DNA of 37,262 nt from positions 1 to 37,262 of the forward strand of contig JANXWC010000224.1 of the NCBI GenBank assembly GCA_025351355.1. The letters run 5' to 3'. A program made the position numbers and the translations under genes. Source of the DNA: Hyphomicrobiaceae bacterium (GTDB lineage Bacteria; Pseudomonadota; Alphaproteobacteria; Rhizobiales; Hyphomicrobiaceae). Under the pieces are notes generated by a model that was not told the origin of the DNA, ran no database searches, and was given only the letters and a program-made list of their open reading frames with translations. This document shows positions 15,712-25,450 of the stretch, in pieces. The first letter of the stretch is position 1, and each line of letters opens with the position of its first letter.

Positions 15712-18433
15712 CCTGCTCACCCTCACTCTGACCGTGAACGGCGCAAGCCGCGTTATCAATGCCGCACCGCTGGCCACATTGGCCGACGCGCTGCGCGACC
15801 AACTCGGCCTCACCGGCACCAAGATCGGTTGCGACGCGGGCGACTGTGGCGCCTGCACCGTTCTGCTCGACGGCGAACAGATCTGCGCCTGCCTGGTGCC
15901 CGCTGCACAGGCCGCCGGCCACAAAATTGAAACGGTGGAAGCCCCCGGTCCCGACGACGTCACCGACAAGCTCCGCCAAGCCTTTCTGCAGCACGGTGCG
16001 GCGCAGTGCGGTATTTGCACGCCGGGCATGCTGATGGCAGCAACAAGTTTACTGGCGCGCAATTCAACGCCGTCCCGTGCACAAATCGAAGACGCGCTTG
16101 GTGGCGTGCTCTGCCGCTGCACCGGATATCTCAAGATCGTCGAAGCGGTGACCGACGCCGCGCGCAAATCAAGCGCGCCTAGACCGGCTGATCATTTCCC
16201 ACGCGTCGGACAGCGCGTCGCGCGGGTGGATGGTTGGGCCAAGGTGGCCGGAAGCGAGGTGTTCGGCGCCGATTTTGCGCCTGCCGACGCACTGTGGATG
16301 CGCATCGTGCGCGCGCCGCACGCGCACGCGGCTTTCACAATCAGCGATCTGAGCAGCTTCTCGGCCAGCCATCCCGGCGTGCACGTCATCACCGCTGCCG
16401 ACGTGCCGGGCGAAAACAGTTTTGGCATTTTTCCCGACACCAAGGACCAACCGGTTTTCGCCGAACGTCACGTCCGCTTTCGCGGCGAAGCTATTGCCGC
16501 GCTGGTGGGCGCGCGTGATGCGATCGCCGCCATTGCCGATGCCGACCTGCCGATCGCGTGGACACCGTTGCATGCCATCGTCGGAACCGACGCCGCACTG
16601 GCTGATGCGGCACATGCCCTGCATCCGAATAAATCCGACAACGTGCTGACGCGGGGACGATTGAGACGCGGCGATGTCGCATCTGCGCACGCCGGCGCAG
16701 CCGCCACCGTATCTGGCACGTTCGAGACCGGCTTCGTCGAACATGCCTATATCGAACCTGAGGCTGGCTTTGCGGTTCCCGATGGCGACGGTCCGGGAAC
16801 CATGGTGATCCACGCCTCGACGCAGGCGCCGTACATGGATCGCGACGAGGTCGCGCGCGTACTAGGCGTCGCGCCGGCTAAAGTGCGGATCATACCGACC
16901 GCGTGCGGCGGCGGGTTCGGCGGCAAACTGGATGTCGCCGTGCAGCCGCTGCTCGCGGTCGCCGCGCGCAAACTGCGCAAGCCCGTGCGGATCGTCTACA
17001 CCCGCACCGAAAGCATGGCCTCGACGACCAAGCGGCATCCCTCGCGCATTGCTGCGAAAGCATCGTCCGATAGTAATGGTCATCTGCTGGCCTACGAGAT
17101 GCAAGGCGATTTTAATACTGGCGCCTACGCGTCGTGGGGACCGACGGTCGCCAACCGCGTGCCGATCCATGCGACTGGTCCGTACAAGGTGCCGCATGTG
17201 CTGAACCTCACGCGCGCCATTTACACCAACGAGACACCAGCCGGCGCCTTCCGCGGTTTCGGCGTACCGCAGTCGGCCATCGCCAACGAAACGCTGATGG
17301 ATGATCTCGCCGAAAAATTGGGGCTTGATCGCTGGCACATTCGCCGCATCAACGCCATCGGGCGCGGCGACACCACGCCGTCCGGCCAGGTGCTCCAACA
17401 GTCCGCCGGCCTTCCAGACTGCCTGGATGCGCTGAAACCCGCATGGGACATGGCAAACTCGGCAGTGGCCGCGCACAACGGGCGAAATGAACGGTTCAAG
17501 CGCGGCGTCGGCATCGCTTGCATGTGGTACGGCTGCGGCAATACATCCCTGTCGAACCCCAGCGCCATGCGCATCACGCTTGGCCGCGATGGCACGGCTA
17601 CGCTATGGAGTGGCGCCGTCGATATTGGCCAGGGCGTCTCCACCGTACTCGTGCAGATCGCGTCGGAAGCGCTGGCAATTTCCGGCGTTCGCATTAGGCT
17701 AAACGCTGCGGTCGGCGATACCGGCGTCACACTTGACGCGGGCAAAACATCGGCGTCGCGCCAGACGTTCGTGTCCGGCAATGCAGCGCGGCTCGCCGCA
17801 CGCGATCTACGCGAGCGCCTGTTGCGCCTCGCCAACGTCGGCAACGATGCAACTATATCCCTCGACGGTGACACGTTGATCATCGGCCCCGGTCGCCGTC
17901 GCATTGCGCTTGCCGATCTGCCCGCTGATCTGGAGGGCCTCGGCACCTACGATCCGCCCACCACGCCGCTCGACGCCGACGGCCGAGGCAGCCCGTATGC
18001 GACCTACGGCTTCGCCGCCCAGATTGCGGAGGTCGAAGTGGACACCGCGCTCGGCATCGTCAAGACCCTGCACATCCACGCTGCCCACGATGTCGGCCGC
18101 GCTATCAATCCGACGCTGGTCGAAGGCCAGATACATGGTGGCATCGCGCAAGGGCTCGGCCTCGCCTTGATGGAAGAGTTCATCCCCGGCCGCACCGAAA
18201 ATCTGCACGACTACCTGATCCCCACGGTCGGTGACATGCCACCGGTCACCATCCACATTATCGAAGATCCCGATCCAGAAGGCCCCTATGGCGCGAAGGG
18301 CGTCGGTGAACCCGCGCTGATCGCCACGGCGCCGGCGATCCTCGGTGCTATAAGACATGCCACGGGGATCACGGTCCGCCGTGTGCCCGTATTGCCGCAT
18401 CGCATGTGGGAAGCACTGTCGCACAAGGCTTGA
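15704..18433 (+). CDS. Fused [2Fe-2S] and molybdopterin-binding subunit of a molybdenum hydroxylase
   Basis: This encodes 909 residues. Residues 1-160 form the iron-sulfur part: a plant-type [2Fe-2S] site (C43, C48, C51, C63) and a second all-alpha site (C102, C105, C137, C139). Residues about 170-909 form the Moco domain of the xanthine oxidase family, with GGGFGGK (402-408), [11 protein letters not shown], and the catalytic base E869 in AKGVGEPAL. After GGK the residue is Leu409, where xanthine dehydrogenases have the purine-binding Glu, so xanthine itself is a doubtful substrate. FeS and Mo parts are separate chains in many relatives; the fusion resembles XdhD-like enzymes. It presumably hydroxylates an N-heterocycle or aldehyde with the FAD subunit encoded just upstream. 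Confidence 0.93.
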   Translation: MSNLLTLTLTVNGASRVINAAPLATLADALRDQLGLTGTKIGCDAGDCGACTVLLDGEQICACLVPAAQAAGHKIETVEAPGPDDVTDKLRQAFLQHGAAQCGICTPGMLMAATSLLARNSTPSRAQIEDALGGVLCRCTGYLKIVEAVTDAARKSSAPRPADHFPRVGQRVARVDGWAKVAGSEVFGADFAPADALWMRIVRAPHAHAAFTISDLSSFSASHPGVHVITAADVPGENSFGIFPDTKDQPVFAERHVRFRGEAIAALVGARDAIAAIADADLPIAWTPLHAIVGTDAALADAAHALHPNKSDNVLTRGRLRRGDVASAHAGAAATVSGTFETGFVEHAYIEPEAGFAVPDGDGPGTMVIHASTQAPYMDRDEVARVLGVAPAKVRIIPTACGGGFGGKLDVAVQPLLAVAARKLRKPVRIVYTRTESMASTTKRHPSRIAAKASSDSNGHLLAYEMQGDFNTGAYASWGPTVANRVPIHATGPYKVPHVLNLTRAIYTNETPAGAFRGFGVPQSAIANETLMDDLAEKLGLDRWHIRRINAIGRGDTTPSGQVLQQSAGLPDCLDALKPAWDMANSAVAAHNGRNERFKRGVGIACMWYGCGNTSLSNPSAMRITLGRDGTATLWSGAVDIGQGVSTVLVQIASEALAISGVRIRLNAAVGDTGVTLDAGKTSASRQTFVSGNAARLAARDLRERLLRLANVGNDATISLDGDTLIIGPGRRRIALADLPADLEGLGTYDPPTTPLDADGRGSPYATYGFAAQIAEVEVDTALGIVKTLHIHAAHDVGRAINPTLVEGQIHGGIAQGLGLALMEEFIPGRTENLHDYLIPTVGDMPPVTIHIIEDPDPEGPYGAKGVGEPALIATAPAILGAIRHATGITVRRVPVLPHRMWEALSHKA

Positions 18434-18522
18434 CCAATAGCCCGCAAGTCCCAGATCACATGATGCGCGTCAGGCGTTATCCGTGCGATGGTTTGGTGCG
18501 CCATTTATCCGGAGATATCGTC

Positions 18523-19536
18523 GTGCTCAAACTCACCGTGCTCGATCAGTCTATCGCCACAGCCGGGCGGCCTCACGGCGATGCCATTCGCAACACGATG
18601 GCGCTCGCGCGCGCGACCGAGGCAATGGGCTATTCCCGTTTTTGGGTCTCCGAGCATCACAACAATGCGACCATCGTCGGCACCGCGCCGGAAATCCTGA
18701 TGTCCGCGATTGCCGCCACCACCTCGCGCATCCGCGTCGGTAGTGCCGGTGTGATGCTGCCCCACTATTCACCCTACAAGGTCGCCGAGCAGTTCCGCGT
18801 GCTCGATGCCATTGCTCCCGGCCGCATCGATCTCGGGCTTGGCCGTGCACCGGGCTCCGACGGCCGCACCGCCTTTGCGCTCAATCCGCTGGCCAACGAA
18901 CGTCCGGCGCAGTTCCCGAACGACATTCGAGACCTGCAGGCGTGGCTGACCAACACGCCACTGCCGGATGGCCACCCGTTCGCGCAGGTGCATGCCTACC
19001 CCGCGGGCGATACGTCACCCGAGATCTGGATTCTCGGCAGCTCCGACTATGGCGCGCAGGTGGCAGCCCATTTCGGCCTGCCCTATGCATTCGCGTGGTT
19101 TTTTACCGATGGCGCGGGTGGTGCAGAAGCCATGCGCCTTTATCATGACAACTATCGGCCCAGCGCCCGCTTCCCCGAACCACGCGCGGCGCTGTGTGTC
19201 TGGGCGCTGGCCGCTGAAACCGAGGAGGAAGCGCAGCACCACTTCACCTCGCGCGCCCGCTTTCGCCTGATGCGCGATCGCGGCGTGTTCCTGCCGCTCG
19301 AAGACCCACAGGTGGCCGCTGCCTACGACTATTCGGATGCCGACAAAGCGCGCATGGCCGAATTCCGTCGTGCAGCGTTCGTGGGGACCGGCCCGCTGGT
19401 GGCCGGACGCATCAGGGATCTGGCTGACCGCACGCGCGCCACGGAAATGGCTATCGTCACATGGACCTATGACGAAGCCGTGCGCGTCAACAGCTACCAC
19501 CTCATCGCCGAGGCGCTTGGCATAAAACCTTCATGA
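18523..19536 (+). CDS. LLM class flavin-dependent oxidoreductase (luciferase-like)
   Basis: This encodes 337 residues. The bacterial-luciferase TIM-barrel motifs are seen: LDQSIATAG at the start, YSRFWVSEHHNNATIVGTAPEIL, SAGVMLPHYSPYKVAEQFRVLDAIAPGRIDLGLGRAPGSD and EIWILGSSDYGAQVAA. This is the group-1 (MsnO8-like) type, which uses reduced flavin and oxygen in monooxygenations. I chose the GTG at 18523 because GGAGA at 18511-18515 is seven bases ahead and the family sequence begins there. It follows the molybdenum subunit by 90 bases and probably belongs to the same catabolic cluster. Its last six bases are overlapped on the other strand by the end of a small gene. Confidence 0.92.
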   Translation: MLKLTVLDQSIATAGRPHGDAIRNTMALARATEAMGYSRFWVSEHHNNATIVGTAPEILMSAIAATTSRIRVGSAGVMLPHYSPYKVAEQFRVLDAIAPGRIDLGLGRAPGSDGRTAFALNPLANERPAQFPNDIRDLQAWLTNTPLPDGHPFAQVHAYPAGDTSPEIWILGSSDYGAQVAAHFGLPYAFAWFFTDGAGGAEAMRLYHDNYRPSARFPEPRAALCVWALAAETEEEAQHHFTSRARFRLMRDRGVFLPLEDPQVAAAYDYSDADKARMAEFRRAAFVGTGPLVAGRIRDLADRTRATEMAIVTWTYDEAVRVNSYHLIAEALGIKPS

Positions 19537-19707
19537 CCGCTTTTGCGGATTGGATGATATGGAGGAGCTTTCCTCGGCGGTCCCGGCCGCGTCGTCCCTC
19601 GCTACGGCGCTGCGCTCACGCGCCAGTTCCTTGCGTCGCCTGAGATTTGCACGAAGCGCTTCGGCAAGCCGCTTTTCCTTCGCGCGCATTTGGATGGGAT
19701 CAGCCAT
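19531..19707 (-). CDS. Small basic alpha-helical protein of 58 residues, conserved-hypothetical type
   Basis: A complete frame runs from an ATG at 19707 to a TGA at 19531-19533. It encodes 58 residues beginning MADPIQMRAKEKRLAEALR, followed by ANLRRRKELARERSA and a polar Ser/Glu-rich tail. The first 38 residues are a strongly amphipathic, Arg/Lys/Glu-rich helix. Short proteins with a RLAEALRANLRRRK-like core are common in alphaproteobacteria and have no known role. GAAGAAGG lies just upstream of the ATG. The gene starts 27 bases after the stop of the fused oxidoreductase on the same strand, so it is probably in its operon, and its end overlaps the convergent LLM gene by six bases. Confidence 0.65.
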   Translation of the reverse strand: MADPIQMRAKEKRLAEALRANLRRRKELARERSAVARDDAAGTAEESSSISSNPQKRS

Positions 19708-19734
19708 GGACCTTCTTCGTTCGAGTGAAACAGA

Positions 19735-22700
19735 TTACTCGGCGGCGTGCTGAACCGGGGACGCTGCGGGCGTGCGCAACTGGGCAAGCAATTTGCCCTC
19801 ACGCGTTTTGGCCTGCTCATAGTTCTTGAGTTTTACATGTCCGAAGCCTTTGATATCGAGGGCACCGGCCGCAAGTTGGATGGCAATCCCGTGGTTCGCC
19901 GGTGTCAAGCGCTCGCCAATCTCGACCAGCAGAGCTTCATAATCACTGATCATTTTCCGTTCGAGCCGGCGCTCCTTCGTCAGACCGAAAACGTCCAGCG
20001 CCGTGCCGCGCAGGTGCTTGCCTTTGGCGAGCAGGCCGAACAGCGGCAGCATCCAGGCGCCGAACACCATCTTGCGCGGCTCACCCGTCGCCTTGTCGCG
20101 CCGCGCCAGCAAGGGTGGCGCGAGATGAAATTGCAGCGCGCCGTGGGCTGAGAATTGTTCAGCCAAGGCAGCCTTGAACTCCGGTCCCGAATAGAGCCGA
20201 CCAACCTCATACTCGTCTTTGTAAGCCATCAACTTGTAGAGGCCTTTGGCTGCAGCCAGCGCGAGGCCTGTCCGTCCGCCAGTCTTATCGCGTTCCTGGG
20301 CGGCGAGATTACGCACCACGGTCTCATACTTTCTCGCGTAAGTGGCATCCTGGTATTCGGTCAGCAGTGCCATGCGATGGGCGACTACGCCTTCGAGAGT
20401 TTCCGCTACGACGGCGGGCTTGATTTCGACGGGCAACAAAGCCTGCACGGCTTTCATATCGTACGCGGCGAGCCGTCCCATACGGAACGCGTTCTGGTTC
20501 ATGTCGACCGCGGCGCCATTCAGCGCGATGGCTTGTTCGATAGCCGCCGTGCCGACGGGCACGAAACCAAGCTGGCAGGCATAACCGAGCATGAACATGT
20601 TGGAGGCGATGCTGTCGCCAAACAGCTTTTCGGCAAACCGCTGCGCGTCGACGGCAAACAACGGCCCCTTGCGGACACGATCCTCGATCGAGCGCACCAG
20701 CGCGCCGCCCGGCAACCGGTAGCTCGGATTGAGCGTAAACGTCGCCACGTTCATTTCGTGCGTTGAATAGACCACGGCGGTCTGGTCGGGCTTGACGGTT
20801 TCCAGCACCTTGTTGGACGCGGTCACAACCAGATCGCAGCCAAGGATCAGGTCGGCGTGTGCAGTGCCAACGCGGATCGCGTGGATATCATCGGGGGCCG
20901 CCGCAAAACGCATATGACAGGCGACCGCGCCGCCCTTCTGCGCGAGACCCGTCATATCGATGGCGCCGAAGCCCTTGCTCTCGATGTAGGCAGCCTGGCC
21001 GAGCACGGCGGAAATTGTCACTACGCCGGTACCGCCGACCCCGGTCACGATCATGCTGTAGGGCAAATGCGTCAACAGCGGTTGCTTGGCATCCGGCAAA
21101 CCCGCCATGGCGGCGGAAAACGCATCACTGCGCGTGTCCGACGACTTGCCTTTCGCCGATTTTATCACGGCACCATTGACGGTGACAAAACTGGGACAAA
21201 ATCCATTGACGCAGGAAAAGTCCTTGTTGCAAGCGGACTGGTCTATCATGCGCTTGGTACCCAGCGTCGTTTCCAACGGCGACACCGCTACGCAATTCGA
21301 TTTCTTCGAGCAATCGCCACAGCCTTCGCAGACGGCGGGATTGATGAACACGCGTTTGTCGGGATCGGGGAACAGGCCACGCTTGCGCCGGCGGCGTTTC
21401 TCGGCGGCGCAGGTCTGGTCGTACACCAGTACGGTGACGCCGGGGATTTCGGAGAGCTGTTTTTGCACCGTCTGCAGATCGCGACGATCGTAGATTTCGA
21501 CATCGCCGGGGATGCCGGAATTGGCGGGGTATTTATAGGGCTCGTCGGTAACGATGACGACTTTCGCGGCGCCCTCGGCGCGCACCTGATTGACGATCAT
21601 CGGCACGGAGATGTGGCCATCGAGCGCCTGACCGCCCGTCATGGCGACGGCGTCGTTGTAGAGGATCTTGTAGGTCATGTTGACGCCGGCGGCGTGGGCC
21701 GCGCGAATGGCCAGCGATCCCGAATGAATATAGGTGCCGTCACCGAGATTCTGGAACACATGCCCGCGCTTGGAGAACGGCGCTTCGCCGATCCAATTGG
21801 CGCCTTCGCCGCCCATCTGGGTGAAGCCTTCGGTCTGCCGGTCCATCCACTGCGCCATGTAGTGGCAGCCGATGCCGGCATAGGCGTGCGCACCGGGCGG
21901 CACGACGGTCGAAGAGTTGTGCGGACAGCCCGGGCAGAAATAGGGAAGCCGCGTTGCTGCTTCCGGCAAATCCGGTTTGTTGCCCTTCAAGCCCTTGAGC
22001 AGCGCCACCTTCGCCTTAATGCTGTCGCCGGCGCCGTTGCGGATCAGCCGCTCGCCCAGTGCGATGGCGATTTCCGAGGGTTCCAGCGCGCCTTTGGCCG
22101 GAAACAAAGCGTTGCCATGCTCGTCTTTCTTGCCGATCACGTAGGCATGGATGGTCGGATTGCGGACGGCGCTGTTGTACAATTCTTCCTTGACCTGCAC
22201 TTCGATCAGCGAGCGCTTCTCCTCAACCACGACGATCAAGTCGAGACCCTCAGCGAACTTCTCAAGCCCCTGTGTCTCCATCGGGTACGGCATCGCAACT
22301 TTGTACAATCGCAGTCCGAGCTTGTTGGCCTCCACCTCGTCGATGCCCAGCTCCTCCATCGCCTGACGCACGTCGAGGTAACTCTTGCCTGTCGTGATGA
22401 TGCCAATCTTCGGATTTGCGCCACCGGAAATGATCAACTTATCGAGCTTGTTGGCGCGCGCGTAGGCCAACACCGCGTCGCGCTTGTAGTCGTGCAACCG
22501 TGCCTCTTTGGCTGGTGCCTGATCCTGCTGACGGATGTTGAGGCCATCAGCGGGCAGTGCGAAATCAGTTGGCGTGACGATGCTGACGCGATCGATGCGA
22601 CCATCGACGACGGAGGTCGATTCGATATTGTCCTTGACGCACTTCAGCGACACCCAGACGCCGGCGAAACGCGACATGGCGAACGCGTGCAAGCCGTAGT

Positions 22701-23241
22701 CGAGGATCTCCTGCACGCCGGCCGGGTTCAATACGGGGATCATGGCGTCGACCATGGCAAATTCAGATTGATGCGCCGATGTCGAGCTTTCGCACGTGTG
22801 GTCGTCGCCGAGCAGGGCAATCACGCCGCCATTCTTTGATGTGCCCGCGTGGTTGGCGTGACGGAACACGTCGCCGGTGCGATCGACGCCCGGGCCCTTG
22901 CCGTACCAGACAGCAAAAACCCCGTCGAACTTACCTTCCCCACGCAATTCGGCTTGCTGCGAGCCCCAGATGGCTGTCGCCGCCAGATCTTCGTTGAGCC
23001 CCGTCTGGAACACGATGTGATTTTTTTCGCACGTCTTAGCGGCACGTTGGAATGCGCCCTCCAAGCCCGCGATGGGCGATCCGCGATACCCCGTCACAAA
23101 ACCCGCCGTATTGAGACCAGCGGCCACGTCGCGCGCCCGCTGCATCAGCGTCAACCGCACAACAGCCTGGGTTCCCGTCAAGAGTTGATGGGTGATATCG
23201 AGATCGAATTTGTCGCTGAGGCTGGGTGCGGCTTTAGCCAT
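19735..23241 (-). CDS. Fused indolepyruvate/2-oxoacid:ferredoxin oxidoreductase
   Basis: This encodes 1168 residues, the usual size of the alphaproteobacterial fused IorA-IorB type. Order: an N-terminal pyrimidine-binding/transketolase-like part (FVTGYRGSPIAGLE, LLGDDHTCESSTSAHQSE), a TPP-binding part (YFCPGCPHNSST, GIGCHYMAQWMDR, NLGDGTYIHSGSLA, YNDAVAMTGGQ), a ferredoxin-like Cys cluster (INPAVCEGCGDCSKKSNC ... CVNGFCPSF) and a C-terminal gamma domain (MIVTGVGGTGVVTISAVLGQAA, GLAQKGGAVACHMR). It oxidatively decarboxylates aryl pyruvates or related 2-oxoacids to acyl-CoA with ferredoxin as acceptor. The start at 23241 is preceded by GAGCGAGGA and leads straight into family sequence; an upstream start at 23355 adds 38 unlike residues. 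Confidence 0.93.
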   Translation of the reverse strand: MAKAAPSLSDKFDLDITHQLLTGTQAVVRLTLMQRARDVAAGLNTAGFVTGYRGSPIAGLEGAFQRAAKTCEKNHIVFQTGLNEDLAATAIWGSQQAELRGEGKFDGVFAVWYGKGPGVDRTGDVFRHANHAGTSKNGGVIALLGDDHTCESSTSAHQSEFAMVDAMIPVLNPAGVQEILDYGLHAFAMSRFAGVWVSLKCVKDNIESTSVVDGRIDRVSIVTPTDFALPADGLNIRQQDQAPAKEARLHDYKRDAVLAYARANKLDKLIISGGANPKIGIITTGKSYLDVRQAMEELGIDEVEANKLGLRLYKVAMPYPMETQGLEKFAEGLDLIVVVEEKRSLIEVQVKEELYNSAVRNPTIHAYVIGKKDEHGNALFPAKGALEPSEIAIALGERLIRNGAGDSIKAKVALLKGLKGNKPDLPEAATRLPYFCPGCPHNSSTVVPPGAHAYAGIGCHYMAQWMDRQTEGFTQMGGEGANWIGEAPFSKRGHVFQNLGDGTYIHSGSLAIRAAHAAGVNMTYKILYNDAVAMTGGQALDGHISVPMIVNQVRAEGAAKVVIVTDEPYKYPANSGIPGDVEIYDRRDLQTVQKQLSEIPGVTVLVYDQTCAAEKRRRRKRGLFPDPDKRVFINPAVCEGCGDCSKKSNCVAVSPLETTLGTKRMIDQSACNKDFSCVNGFCPSFVTVNGAVIKSAKGKSSDTRSDAFSAAMAGLPDAKQPLLTHLPYSMIVTGVGGTGVVTISAVLGQAAYIESKGFGAIDMTGLAQKGGAVACHMRFAAAPDDIHAIRVGTAHADLILGCDLVVTASNKVLETVKPDQTAVVYSTHEMNVATFTLNPSYRLPGGALVRSIEDRVRKGPLFAVDAQRFAEKLFGDSIASNMFMLGYACQLGFVPVGTAAIEQAIALNGAAVDMNQNAFRMGRLAAYDMKAVQALLPVEIKPAVVAETLEGVVAHRMALLTEYQDATYARKYETVVRNLAAQERDKTGGRTGLALAAAKGLYKLMAYKDEYEVGRLYSGPEFKAALAEQFSAHGALQFHLAPPLLARRDKATGEPRKMVFGAWMLPLFGLLAKGKHLRGTALDVFGLTKERRLERKMISDYEALLVEIGERLTPANHGIAIQLAAGALDIKGFGHVKLKNYEQAKTREGKLLAQLRTPAASPVQHAAE

Positions 23242-23395
23242 GTCGTCCTCGCTCTTTGATGGACATGCATAGGATATGTCAGCGTTGCTGACAAACTTCG
23301 CAAGTGGCCGCAATTCGGCTTCCCACCAACTTCCAGCAAACGAGCGACATTGCATAGCTATGCTGAAACTCGTTACGAGGTATGCGATTGTTGAG

Positions 23396-25210
23396 TTATT
23401 GGGCTTGACGTAGCTTCGACAACTTCTGCAGTGCGCGTGCGATCATCCGGCCGCCCGAGAACTTGTTTTCGACCGTTGTGGCGGGACCTGAGTCGGTTTC
23501 GCGCAACAACTCTATTTCACGATCGTGGAACGATTCGAGGCCCGGGCGGTGGCCGGCGTGGATCACCATGGTATCCGGCAATAGGTCGCGCATGTACTCC
23601 ATCATTTTGAACTGACTGAGTTCGTCGAGCGCCGAGGTCGGCTCGTCCATGATCAGAATGTCCGGTGGATTGATCAAAGCCCGCGCGAAGGCCAGCCGCT
23701 GTTGTTCGCCGCCTGACAGTAGGGAACTCCATTGATCCGTCTCGTCCAGCCGCGGCACCAGATGATCGAGCCCGCAGCGGACGAGAATTTCCGAGAATTT
23801 TTCCTCTGCAACCTGCAGGTCTGAGTACGGGTAAAGCATCGCCGCGCGCAAGCTGCCGAGCGGAAAATACGGGCGTTGCGGCATGAAGGCGATGAACGCC
23901 CCTTCCGGTCGAAGGATTTGACCTCGCCCCCATGGCCAAAGCCCGGCCATGGCACGGATGAGCGAACTTTTACCTGTACCCGAGCCCCCCTTCAGAAGCA
24001 CTTTCTCGCCGGGCGAGATGATTGCCTCCGCCCCGGCAATCATCAGCTTCCCGTCGTGCAGGGATATGCTGAGGTCGCGCAAATAGATGCATTTATCAGG
24101 GCTGGCGCCCAGTTCGATATTTTCGGTGCCGCTTTTCGGCCCAAGACTGCGTTCCAGATGATCGATCGCGCCGGAAAGTTGCGACACTCGATTGGAAGAA
24201 GCGAACCAATCGGAAAGTCGCATCGCGTTATCGGCGAGCCACGACAACGCCACCTGTACCTGTGCAAAAGCAGTCGCTGCCTGCATCAAAGACCCCAGCG
24301 ACATCTCGCCCGACAGATATTTTGGTGCCCCCAGAAGCAGGGGTATCACGGGAGCGAGCACGAGCGCCGATCCGTTCAGCCACATCATGTGCCCCTGCCA
24401 TGTGATGACACCCATCCAGCGGCGGACCAAATCTGTGAACGTACCGTCAAGCCGCGCGCGCTCGTCGTCGTCGCCGCCAATCATGGCGATGGTTTCGGCG
24501 TTGTCTCGCACCCGCGTCAATTCATAGCGAAACTGCGCTTCACCAGCAGCTTTGTTCTCAACCTGGTCGACCAGTCGCCGACCCAGCAGATACATGATGG
24601 ACGTCGTAAGGCTTGAATAGGCGATGCAGGCAAACACCATGTAACCCGGGATCGTCACATCGCCGACAGTCAGCGCGCCGCCCACAACCCACAGGATACT
24701 TATGAAGGCGATGGCCGAGAGCAAGGCATTGAGAATTCCCATTGAAAAATCGACGAGCAATTCGACGGCAATGCGACCGTCCTCGGCAATCCGGCCTTCG
24801 GGATTGGAGGCCTCAGGCTTGTTGACGATGGTCAGCTGATAAAAATGTCGATGCGAAAGCCAGCGACCGATCAGCGTTCGTGTCAACCAACGGCGCCAGT
24901 TCACTTGCAACCGCATACGGGTGTGCTGCAGTCCAACCGCCCCGATCGCAGACAGCAAAGCCAAGCCCACGACCAGCCCGAGGCCAAGCTTCACCGAATC
25001 CATCTGCTTGTTCTGCAGCGCGTCAAAAAAATATTTGTTCCAGCGATTGAATGCAACGGACGCTGACAAATTGAACAATAAAAAAAACAAAACACCCGCG
25101 GTCAGCATCCAGGCTTGTTTCCGGGTTTCGCCTTTCCAAAAGCCTGCTGCCTCCGTCAGAAATCGTCGCGATGCACCAGAAACGGCATCCGCGTCATTCT
25201 TTGCCATCAT
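23396..25210 (-). CDS. BacA/SbmA-like ABC transporter, fused permease and ATPase (ABC_membrane_2)
   Basis: This encodes 604 residues. An N-terminal transmembrane domain of the SbmA/BacA type (ABC_membrane_2; several helices between about residues 30 and 320, with the NRWNKYFFDALQNKQ and WRRWLTRTLIGRWLSHRHFYQL signatures) is fused to a C-terminal ATPase with Walker A GGSGTGKSS, signature LSGGEQQR, Walker B ILIMDEPTSALDE and the H-loop VIHAGHRPG. Relatives include YddA, Rhizobium-group BclA and mycobacterial Rv1819c, which import peptides or cobalamin. The real substrate here is unknown. Two ATGs, at 25210 and 25207, fit; neither has a strong ribosome site, and the first was taken. The next gene downstream on the same strand starts about 150 bases further. 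Confidence 0.92.
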   Translation of the reverse strand: MMAKNDADAVSGASRRFLTEAAGFWKGETRKQAWMLTAGVLFFLLFNLSASVAFNRWNKYFFDALQNKQMDSVKLGLGLVVGLALLSAIGAVGLQHTRMRLQVNWRRWLTRTLIGRWLSHRHFYQLTIVNKPEASNPEGRIAEDGRIAVELLVDFSMGILNALLSAIAFISILWVVGGALTVGDVTIPGYMVFACIAYSSLTTSIMYLLGRRLVDQVENKAAGEAQFRYELTRVRDNAETIAMIGGDDDERARLDGTFTDLVRRWMGVITWQGHMMWLNGSALVLAPVIPLLLGAPKYLSGEMSLGSLMQAATAFAQVQVALSWLADNAMRLSDWFASSNRVSQLSGAIDHLERSLGPKSGTENIELGASPDKCIYLRDLSISLHDGKLMIAGAEAIISPGEKVLLKGGSGTGKSSLIRAMAGLWPWGRGQILRPEGAFIAFMPQRPYFPLGSLRAAMLYPYSDLQVAEEKFSEILVRCGLDHLVPRLDETDQWSSLLSGGEQQRLAFARALINPPDILIMDEPTSALDELSQFKMMEYMRDLLPDTMVIHAGHRPGLESFHDREIELLRETDSGPATTVENKFSGGRMIARALQKLSKLRQAQ

Positions 25211-25450
25211 TAACGTTGACCCGATGCTTACCAAATCCGCTTGACACCCAAACACTAACAACTATCGCGATCGTTGGTTCCGTATTCTTTCGGTGTTGCA
25301 GACGCGCGGCCAAAAATGGTTCCGCAGCGCTACCCATAAGCCCATGCAGGCGACGCCACTCATCGCATTGACTAAAAGCCGTCGAACCCTAATCTACCAG
25401 CTGAATGCGCGACCGCCGCATCGCAGTCCGAGGGTAGGTCGAGGTGGAAC

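Noticed and set aside
14848-18433. Carbon monoxide dehydrogenase (CoxMSL)
   Set aside because: The CoxL active-site signature with the CSFR motif is not present; FeS and Mo parts are fused, unlike CoxS and CoxL.
20857-22839. 660-codon plus-strand frame opposite the fused oxidoreductase
   Set aside because: Antisense shadow of an unambiguous enzyme gene; length reflects GC-rich codon bias.
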